Below are positions 14,409-19,859 of a stretch of DNA of 19,859 nucleotides, piece after piece. The notes beneath the pieces were generated by a model, which had not been told where the DNA came from, made no database searches, and was given only the letters and a program-made list of their open reading frames with translations. The DNA comes from Eubacteriales Family XIII. Incertae Sedis bacterium (GTDB lineage Bacteria; Bacillota; Clostridia; Peptostreptococcales; Anaerovoracaceae): assembly GCA_031255695.1 (NCBI GenBank), contig JAIRSA010000218.1, forward strand, positions 1 to 19,859. Direction: 5' to 3'. Position 1 is the stretch's first letter, and each line of letters opens with the position of its first letter. The position numbers and the translations under genes are program-made.

Positions 14409-14837
14409 ATGGGCAATGCAGCAGTGATCTATTGGAGCGGTACGGGCAACACAGAGAAAATGGCCAACGCCGTGCTTGAGGGGCTCAAAGGGGCCGGCGC
14501 CGAGGCCGATCTGTTCGAGGTCGGCGCGATAAGCGCCGCCGATGCGGCCGCATACGGCCGTTTGGCGCTAGGATGCCCGTCCATGGGCGACGAAGTCCTC
14601 GAAGAGGACTCGTTTGAGCCGTTCTACACCGAGCTTGAAGGCAGCATATCAGGGAAACCGATAGCGCTGTTCGGCTCTTACGGATGGGGCGACGGGGCGT
14701 GGATGCGGGACTGGAGCGAGCGCTGCAAAGGCAAAGGCGCCAATCTCGTCGCTGACGGCCTTATCGCGAATGAGGAACCGGACGACGGCGCGCTTGCGGA
14801 ATGCAAGGCGCTCGGCGAGGCCCTGGCCAAGGCCTAG
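14409..14837 (+). CDS. Short-chain flavodoxin
   Basis: The 142-aa protein is an FMN-binding one-electron carrier. The phosphate loop SGTGNTEKMA (10-19), the 50s loop CPSMGDE (56-62), and the 90s loop GSYGWGDGAWMRDW (89-102) with its stacking tyrosine Y91 are all present; length is typical. It could replace ferredoxin under iron limitation or serve a dedicated partner such as its neighbour DUF3793 (inference). The ATG has AAGGAGGT seven bases upstream, a near-perfect ribosome site. The 93-bp gap from DUF3793 contains a GCCCTGCCG/CGGCGGGC hairpin without a T-run, so read-through is likely. Confidence 0.95.
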   Translation: MGNAAVIYWSGTGNTEKMANAVLEGLKGAGAEADLFEVGAISAADAAAYGRLALGCPSMGDEVLEEDSFEPFYTELEGSISGKPIALFGSYGWGDGAWMRDWSERCKGKGANLVADGLIANEEPDDGALAECKALGEALAKA

Positions 14838-14880
14838 GGCCGGCATAGCAAACAGCCCGCCAGGCACGGGCCCGCCCGCA

Positions 14881-15009
14881 GGGTTCCAGACTGCCGCAGC
14901 TGCGGCCGCTGGAAGCCCATGCGGCGGGGCCCTCCTGCCGGGACCGGCCGAGCCCCTACGGAGGGGCGAACGAAGGCCCCTTGGCGCGGCACAGCGCCAG
15001 TGGGACCTT
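14881..15009. repeat. Cluster of GC-rich hairpins between flavodoxin and the MITE-like element
   Basis: Three inverted repeats lie in a row. TTCCAG/CTGGAA (14884-14914) encloses a 14-bp perfect palindrome GCCGCAGCTGCGGC (14893-14906). GCCCCT/AGGGGC has loop ACGG (14952-14967). TGGCGC/GCGCCA (14982-14999) sits inside outer arms AAGGCCCC/GGGACCTT that end exactly at 15009, next to the element. None has a terminator T-run. They may end the flavodoxin transcript or be older mobile remnants. Confidence 0.6.
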
Positions 15010-15172
15010 AATACTGTCCTCCGATTAAAAACGTGACATCTTTGCGGCTGATTCGCCCCCCTGCGTCGTTGCAAAGCCTCGCCGAACCTTCGGGTTCGCC
15101 TGCGTTTTGCGCCTAGCAGGACGGCAAATCATCGCGCAAATCTTATCTACGTTCTAATCGGAGGACAGTATT
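15010..15172. mobile_element. MITE-like foldback element, intact
   Basis: Perfect 18-bp terminal inverted repeats, AATACTGTCCTCCGATTA (15010-15027) and its complement (15155-15172), enclose an imperfect palindrome along the whole length. The apex is CGAACC-TTCG-GGTTCG (15083-15098), at the exact centre, so the RNA or single strand would fold as one long hairpin with a UUCG tetraloop. If the ends are taken as CTGTCC/GGACAG (15014-15168, 155 bp), both are flanked by TA, as expected for IS630/Tc1-mariner type mobilisation. It has no coding capacity. Related partial copies lie at 1007-1070 and 13641-13699. Confidence 0.75.
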
Positions 15173-15183
15173 TTTACTTTTGT

Positions 15184-15199
15184 GCGCAGCTATCTGCGC
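15184..15199 (-). terminator. Hairpin downstream of the HD-GYP gene
   Basis: GCGCAG, loop of four, CTGCGC forms a perfect stem 20 bases beyond the stop codon of the response regulator gene. On the minus strand it is followed by ACAAAAG, lacking a T-run, so termination is unproven. Confidence 0.3.
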
Positions 15200-15218
15200 C
15201 TCTTCCGGCCATGCCTGC

Positions 15219-16349
15219 CTACGCAAACGCCGCCACCTGCTCTCCAGTCGGCCTGATTATCATCGACACGCCGTCTTTGTAGAAGTTCACTATATCCGCA
15301 AACTGGCCGGAAACCATATGAAATATATCAATCAGCGCCGGATCGAAATGGCTCCCCCGCCCTTGTTCCATTATTTCCTCCGCCTGCTCTATACTTAGCG
15401 GCGGCTTGTATGGGCGTTCCGATATTAGCGCATCATATACATCCGCAATAGCCATGAGCCTCCCCTCAAGCGGGATGTTTATCCCGCTGAGCCCCAAGGG
15501 GTATCCTGACCCGTCCCACTTTTCGTGGTGCGTCCCCGCTATGATCTTCGCGTGGCGCAGGAACTCATGCTCTTCGGTATTTTCCTCTATCCTTTCGATC
15601 GCATCCACCCCTATCGGCACATGCGCCTTTATCCTCTCGAACTCTTCGTCCGTCAGTTTCCCCGGCTTGTTCAGTATCGCGTCGCTTATCGCGATCTTGC
15701 CCACGTCATGGAGCTGCGCTGAAGGAAGCAGGAAATCTATGTCCCAGCCCAGCACATCATTCGTGTACAGGTTTTCCTCCAGAAGCTTCTCTATGAGGCA
15801 CTGGAGATAGCGCTGCGTCCGTGTCACGTGGCCGCCTGTGACGCTGTCCCTGAACTCCACGAGCTCCGCGACTATGTTCAGCACCGAGTTTTCAAGCGCC
15901 GTGATCTGCTTGGTCTTGATCGATACCGCCGCCTGGAGCCTGTCATTGTGCTTCTTCAGCTCCTTGCGCTGCGATGCTATCAGCAGATGCGTCTCGATGC
16001 GCTTCAGCAGCAGCGGCGCAGAGAACGGCTTGGACACATAGTCCGTCGCCCCCAGGTTCAGCCCCTTGAGCTCGCTCCCCTCGTCGCTTTTTGCAGTAAG
16101 GAAGATCACAGGCACATCTGCGTATTCCGGCGTGTTCTTAAGCAGCTTTATGGCGTCGTACCCGTCTATATCCGGCATTTCGATATCCAGCAGGATAAGA
16201 TCCGGCACGAAGCGCTCAAGGCATTCGAACAGCTTTGCCGCAGAAGGCACCGGGTAGACCTCGTAGAAGGTCTTCAGCATGTTCTTCCCTATCGCGAGAT
16301 TTGACATGTTGTCGTCAACTAATATTATTTTTTGCCGTGTGTTAAGCAT
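15219..16349 (-). CDS. REC-HD-GYP response regulator (probable cyclic-di-GMP phosphodiesterase)
   Basis: The 376-aa protein starts with a receiver domain (about 5-125): acidic pocket VDDN (11-14), phospho-acceptor D55 in LLDIEMPD, K107 in SKPF. A short helical linker (about 126-155) leads to an HD-GYP domain (about 155-355) with HDVGK (214-218), the extended HHEKWDGSGYP motif (274-284), and a DVYDAL helix. This is the RpfG-like layout, in which phosphorylation controls hydrolysis of cyclic-di-GMP. The ATG at 16349 has GGGGGTG six bases upstream. It lies 83 bp downstream of the hybrid kinase in the same direction, so the kinase is the likely phosphate donor. No DNA-binding domain is present, so output is enzymatic. 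All catalytic residues I can check are intact. Confidence 0.95.
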   Translation of the reverse strand: MLNTRQKIILVDDNMSNLAIGKNMLKTFYEVYPVPSAAKLFECLERFVPDLILLDIEMPDIDGYDAIKLLKNTPEYADVPVIFLTAKSDEGSELKGLNLGATDYVSKPFSAPLLLKRIETHLLIASQRKELKKHNDRLQAAVSIKTKQITALENSVLNIVAELVEFRDSVTGGHVTRTQRYLQCLIEKLLEENLYTNDVLGWDIDFLLPSAQLHDVGKIAISDAILNKPGKLTDEEFERIKAHVPIGVDAIERIEENTEEHEFLRHAKIIAGTHHEKWDGSGYPLGLSGINIPLEGRLMAIADVYDALISERPYKPPLSIEQAEEIMEQGRGSHFDPALIDIFHMVSGQFADIVNFYKDGVSMIIRPTGEQVAAFA

Positions 16350-16432
16350 CCCAATCACCCCCGAGATTTTATCGTGTTTTTTGTATATACGTATAGCGTA
16401 TCCCCTCGCCGACGGCTCCCCTATGCCGCCGA

Positions 16433-19315
16433 TCACGCAATGTTCGTGCATCCCCTCCCTTCTGCCTCTCCGCTTGGCGAAAACTTCTCGCAGACTTCCA
16501 TGAATTCCATGGCGTCTATCTTCTCTTTAAGCCAGGCCACCGTCTCCCCCTGTTCCTGGTAGCTATAGCTTTCCAGCTCGGCCATGGCCTCGTCTACGCC
16601 GTCCATGTCGTAGTCCCCGCAGCACTTGGCGAGTTTTCTCAAAAGCGCGGCGTCCGGCGCGTCCTTGACAGGCTTCGCGTTCTTGGCGTCCACCTCGCCC
16701 AATGCCGCCTCCATGCGTTCGAGCAGCTTCTCGGTCTCGGCAATGAATCTGCCGTTGTTCATCATCACGAAGCCCATATCGCCCGCTTTGGCCGCATGCT
16801 CCAGGGCCTCGGCCAGGTCGCCCGTCTCTTCCGCGCATATGCCGCGGCTGCTGCCCTTGATGCCATGCACTATCACCGCGTATTCCATCAGCTTGCCTTC
16901 TTCAGGCATGGAAGCCGCCTTCAGCAGCGGCATAGTGTTGGCTACGTAAGAGTGCAGCACCTGCATTGCCGTTTCGGCATCCCCGCCGAACCGCTCGACG
17001 CACCTGCCTACATCTATCCCTTCAATATTTGGGATATCCAAGGCCGCCGGCGCACCTTCCGCCGCTGGCGCCCCATATGCTTCCTGCGCCACTGCCTGGC
17101 CGGCCGCGTCGCCCGCCTCGGGGCCGTCTCCATGGCCGCCCAGCTCTAATGCCTTCTCCGCATCCTTGTCCCGCACCCACTGCCTGACGACCGTGTCAAG
17201 CTGCATGATGTCGATGGGTTTGGATATGAAGGCCTGGAAGCCGTTTTCTATGAACATCTTCTCATTGCCTATGATGGCATTGGCGGTAAGCGCTATTATC
17301 GGTATGTTCTTGGCATATTCGGTGCCTATCTCCTGGCGTATGATCCGCGTCGCCTCTATGCCGTCGATCTCCGGCATCATATGATCCATGAAGATGGCAT
17401 TGTATTTCACCGCCTCGCTCTTTATAATGTTTACGGCCTCTCTGCCGCCTTCGGCGCAGTCCACCTGCATGCCATACGGCTTCAGCATGCCCTTCGCCAC
17501 ATCCAGGTTCGTGCGTACGTCATCGACCACCAGCACCTTGGCATATGGCATCTTTATCCGCACAAGCTTCGCATTGTTGCTGAGCTTGTTGTCGGAGTAG
17601 TTGAAATGCTTCAGGTTCTCCGCCACCTTCTCGCCTATAGGCTCCTCAGTCACGAATTTCTGCTTGAAGCGCGCGGTGAACACGCTGCCCTTGCCGTATT
17701 CGCTTTCAACGCTGATGTCGCCTTCCATCATGTTGACCATCATCCGGGTCACCGAAAGCCCCAGCCCGGTGCCCTCTATCTTCCTGTTGGACTTCGTGTC
17801 CACCTGGTTGTAGTCAGAGAACAGCTTCTTCATGTCCTCGGCCTTTATGCCGATCCCCGTGTCCTTGACCTTGGTGGTGAACCATATGTCGTCCCCGTCC
17901 CGCTCGCATGACACGTACCAGTCGACCTGCCCCTGCCGCGTGTACTTGAACGCGTTGCTGATCAGGTTGTTGAAAACCTGCTTCAGGCGCAGTTCGTCGC
18001 CGTACAGCCTGCTCGGCATGTCCGCCTCTATATGAATGTTGAACTTGATCGGCTTGTCGGCTATGCGCATTATGTTCAATGTGACCGTATCGTTGATCAG
18101 GCTCGGCACATCATATTCCACAGGCATCAGCTCGAACTTCCCTGACTCTATCTTCGAAATGTCAAGTATGTCGTTCACGATGTTCAGCAGCGTCATCCCT
18201 GCGTTGTGGATCTTCCTGAGCCCGTCGTTTGTGTCTTCCTGAGTGCCGTCTGAGTCCATCATAAGCTCTGATAGGCCCACGACGGCATTCAGTGGCGTCC
18301 GCATCTCATGGCTCATATTGGCCAGGAAGCGGCTTTTCGCCTCCGATGCGTTCTTCGCGACCTCGCCCAGCTCTATGAGGTTCGCGTTCTGTTCTTCTAT
18401 ACGCTCGAACGGCTTCGCAAGGCTGTTCGAAAATCCCATTGCGCAGGCCACCCCTATCAGCAGGAAGAACGCGGCCGCGATCATGAGCCCCTGCTGCACC
18501 TGGGTGGCAGGGCTTTCCCTGAGCGGCGCGGCCACCCCCAGGACCCAGCCATTGTTGGACCCCGTGACCTCGGAATAGACACATAGGCGTTCCACCCCCA
18601 GATAGGAGTAGAATCCGGATCCCTTGCCACCTTTGATCATCTGCTCGTAGAACGCGCCCATCCTCTCCAGCGACGGATCTGTCTTGGCCAGGGTGATATA
18701 GTTGTCCCTTCTCAGGACCATTTCCCTGCGGTAATTCGAAATCATCACGCCGCTTGAATCAAGCATGAAGATATTGCCGGTCTCCCAGATCCGGAAGTCG
18801 CGCAGGAAATCGCTGAAGATCATGCCGGACACCGTGACTGTCATCACGTTGCTGCCCATGGGCACGCATATATAACTGACCAGCTGGCGCGTTATCCGGT
18901 CCCTCCTTGTTGTGGTGATGTTCGCCCCGCCCGCGAAGGCCTTATCCAGGTTCACGCTGCCTACCATCGAGAATGGCGCAGGCGCCGTCCCGTATGAGGC
19001 TATTATCTTCTCCCTGTCAAAAACCGTAATCGCCATGTATTCCGCGTTTATTTTTACTTGTTCCTCCATGGCCTGGCGGAGCTTATCAGGGCCCGCGTTT
19101 ATTATCTTCTGCGCTACGGCCGTCGCGTCCGCCTTGAGCAGGTTCATTTTGCTCGTGACGAGTTCGTCCGCAATGGCCACGACCGCTGTCATGTCGCTTT
19201 CCACCGTCTCCAGCAGGCGTGATTGCGTGAATAGCATGCCCATCCCCATATTGGCCGCAGTAATCAAGACCACGATGGCCGAGATCACTAGGAATACTTT
19301 CACACGTATTGACAT
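16433..19315 (-). CDS. Hybrid sensor histidine kinase (extracytoplasmic sensor-HisKA-HATPase-REC-HPt)
   Basis: The 960-aa protein starts with a membrane helix (5-28), then a roughly 250-residue extracytoplasmic region of dCache-like size, a second helix (277-297), HisKA with SHEMRTPLN (H336), the ATPase N-box (NLISNAFKY, N454), DTGIGI (485-490) and GTGLGL (515-520). A receiver follows (about 592-712; D644 in FMDHMMPE, K699), then an Ala/Gly linker (about 725-760) and an HPt domain with VHGIKGSSRG (H817). About 80 further residues follow, rich in helices. The layout is a complete in-cis phosphorelay, so the HPt can hand phosphate to a separate receiver, most simply the HD-GYP regulator next door. 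The ATG at 19315 has AGGAGG five bases upstream; the open frame beyond it is not protein-like. The ligand is not predictable. Confidence 0.96.
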   Translation of the reverse strand: MSIRVKVFLVISAIVVLITAANMGMGMLFTQSRLLETVESDMTAVVAIADELVTSKMNLLKADATAVAQKIINAGPDKLRQAMEEQVKINAEYMAITVFDREKIIASYGTAPAPFSMVGSVNLDKAFAGGANITTTRRDRITRQLVSYICVPMGSNVMTVTVSGMIFSDFLRDFRIWETGNIFMLDSSGVMISNYRREMVLRRDNYITLAKTDPSLERMGAFYEQMIKGGKGSGFYSYLGVERLCVYSEVTGSNNGWVLGVAAPLRESPATQVQQGLMIAAAFFLLIGVACAMGFSNSLAKPFERIEEQNANLIELGEVAKNASEAKSRFLANMSHEMRTPLNAVVGLSELMMDSDGTQEDTNDGLRKIHNAGMTLLNIVNDILDISKIESGKFELMPVEYDVPSLINDTVTLNIMRIADKPIKFNIHIEADMPSRLYGDELRLKQVFNNLISNAFKYTRQGQVDWYVSCERDGDDIWFTTKVKDTGIGIKAEDMKKLFSDYNQVDTKSNRKIEGTGLGLSVTRMMVNMMEGDISVESEYGKGSVFTARFKQKFVTEEPIGEKVAENLKHFNYSDNKLSNNAKLVRIKMPYAKVLVVDDVRTNLDVAKGMLKPYGMQVDCAEGGREAVNIIKSEAVKYNAIFMDHMMPEIDGIEATRIIRQEIGTEYAKNIPIIALTANAIIGNEKMFIENGFQAFISKPIDIMQLDTVVRQWVRDKDAEKALELGGHGDGPEAGDAAGQAVAQEAYGAPAAEGAPAALDIPNIEGIDVGRCVERFGGDAETAMQVLHSYVANTMPLLKAASMPEEGKLMEYAVIVHGIKGSSRGICAEETGDLAEALEHAAKAGDMGFVMMNNGRFIAETEKLLERMEAALGEVDAKNAKPVKDAPDAALLRKLAKCCGDYDMDGVDEAMAELESYSYQEQGETVAWLKEKIDAMEFMEVCEKFSPSGEAEGRGCTNIA

Positions 19316-19320
19316 CTTGT

Positions 19321-19326
19321 CCTCCT
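19321..19326 (-). promoter_or_regulatory. Ribosome site deciding the hybrid kinase start
   Basis: AGGAGG on the minus strand, five bases before the ATG at 19315, directly before the first membrane helix. It rules out the 68-codon upstream extension of the open frame. Confidence 0.85.
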
Positions 19327-19426
19327 TTCTTGGCCCTGCCGGCTTCCGCCTGGCCGCGCCCGTTCCGGCCCGGCAATGCCAAGGCCTTGTTATAGGGGGA
19401 ATTAAACTTCGAGTTGCACTTATTCC

Positions 19427-19467
19427 GGATTTCCGCAAATTATTGAACTGAGGATTGCGGGAAATCC
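19427..19467. repeat. Inverted repeat in the hybrid kinase leader
   Basis: GGATTTCCGCAA (19427-19438) and TTGCGGGAAATCC (19455-19467) are 12-bp arms with one bulged base around 16 bases. It lies about 110 bp upstream of the kinase start and could be an operator or an mRNA hairpin. Confidence 0.6.
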
Positions 19468-19817
19468 TACTTCGGCGTAGCGTACGGCATTTGGCAGACG
19501 GCAAAACGGTGCATTTCATCTGTATTTCCGCCTTGGATGCGCCCTATGGGGAAAGCCGTACATATTGCTCACGCCTCAGTCCTACGGTCGGCGTAATAAT
19601 TGGTGCTAATTGCAGAATCAGTGCTCGGATTACACTAATCTAACATAATACGCCCTCAAATCGTCCGTATATTACAATAATACCTATTATACGAATCGCG
19701 TGATATATCCTAATTTTGATTAAATAAATCCCAGCTACATCCCGGTTTGGTTTTTTTTCATCACATAATACGTACTGTATTTTTATAAAAAAATCGCAAA
19801 TCACACCCAAATCTGTA

Positions 19818-19846
19818 TTGCATTTTATGTTTTGTTGGTGTATACT
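19818..19846 (+). promoter_or_regulatory. Outward-facing promoter at the right edge
   Basis: TTGCAT (19818-19823), a 17-base spacer and TATACT (19841-19846). It points out of the window, so a divergent gene is expected just beyond the edge. Confidence 0.6.
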
Positions 19847-19859
19847 AAAGGTGCAACGA

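Larger units (their letters stand above)
19327..19859. other. Long gene-free region upstream of the hybrid kinase
   Basis: Over 530 bp without a credible gene, turning strongly AT-rich beyond about 19590, unlike the rest of the window. Possible -10 boxes for the kinase on the minus strand are TATAAC (19389-19394) and TATAAT (19686-19691), both lacking clear -35 boxes. The inverted repeat at 19427-19467 lies between them. The plus-strand promoter at 19818 suggests a divergent gene to the right. Confidence 0.6.

Noticed and set aside
14649..15074. A 141-codon minus-strand open frame covering flavodoxin and the MITE-like element
   Set aside because: It is antisense to flavodoxin and its N-terminal part is translated foldback repeat.
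1..19859. Sigma-54 (-24/-12) promoters
   Set aside because: Partial TGGCAC-like hits were inside coding regions or had wrong GG-GC spacing; none was convincing.
1..19859. CRISPR array, tRNA or rRNA genes
   Set aside because: No regularly spaced repeats with unique spacers and no cloverleaf or rRNA sequence were seen. The only tandem repeats lack spacers.

Overview
The window looks like a chromosomal segment of a GC-rich anaerobic member of the Bacillota, probably a gut-type Clostridia. The signs are strong AGGAGG-type ribosome binding sites, TATAAT promoters, a rpoN-gap-pgk-tpiA-eno-secG block, a DUF3793-flavodoxin pair, and abundant two-component and cyclic-di-GMP genes. Genus is not determinable by eye. 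No rRNA, tRNA, CRISPR array, prophage or intact transposase was seen.

Layout. (a) 19-885, minus: PHP-domain phosphoesterase. (b) 1007-1070: solo half of a MITE-like element at the 3' end of a stand-alone LytTR regulator (1068-1502, minus), which is divergent from (c) a 789-aa family 2 glycosyltransferase (1755-4124, plus). Good promoters for both lie in the 250-bp gap. (d) 4373-11141, minus: rpoN, gap, pgk, tpiA, eno and secG in that transcription order, ending in a clear intrinsic terminator. The usual Firmicutes members cggR (between rpoN and gap) and gpmI (between tpiA and eno) are absent; a 415-bp repeat-rich spacer occupies the cggR position. (e) 11553-13277, plus: membrane 7TM-GGDEF protein. 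(f) 13315-14837, plus: promoter, long hairpin-rich leader, DUF3793 protein and flavodoxin. MITE-like sequence bounds this cassette on both sides: a decayed copy at 13641-13699 and an intact 163-bp foldback copy at 15010-15172. (g) 15219-19315, minus: a 960-aa hybrid histidine kinase followed by a REC-HD-GYP response regulator. (h) 19316-19859: a long AT-rich region ending in a plus-strand promoter that points out of the window.

How it works together. The central block makes lower-glycolysis enzymes plus SecG and sigma-54. The sensor kinase probably passes phosphate through its own REC and HPt domains to the HD-GYP regulator, which should degrade cyclic-di-GMP; the GGDEF protein would make it. 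DUF3793 and flavodoxin form a small, probably redox-linked cassette of unknown role.

Most noteworthy: an apparently undescribed MITE-like family with three related copies. One is a near-symmetric hairpin centred on a UUCG tetraloop, one supplies the stop codon of a regulator gene, and two bracket the DUF3793-flavodoxin cassette. Also of interest are the loss of cggR with candidate replacement operators (tandem 11-bp repeats upstream of gap), and an 11-bp-arm palindrome on the rpoN promoter.
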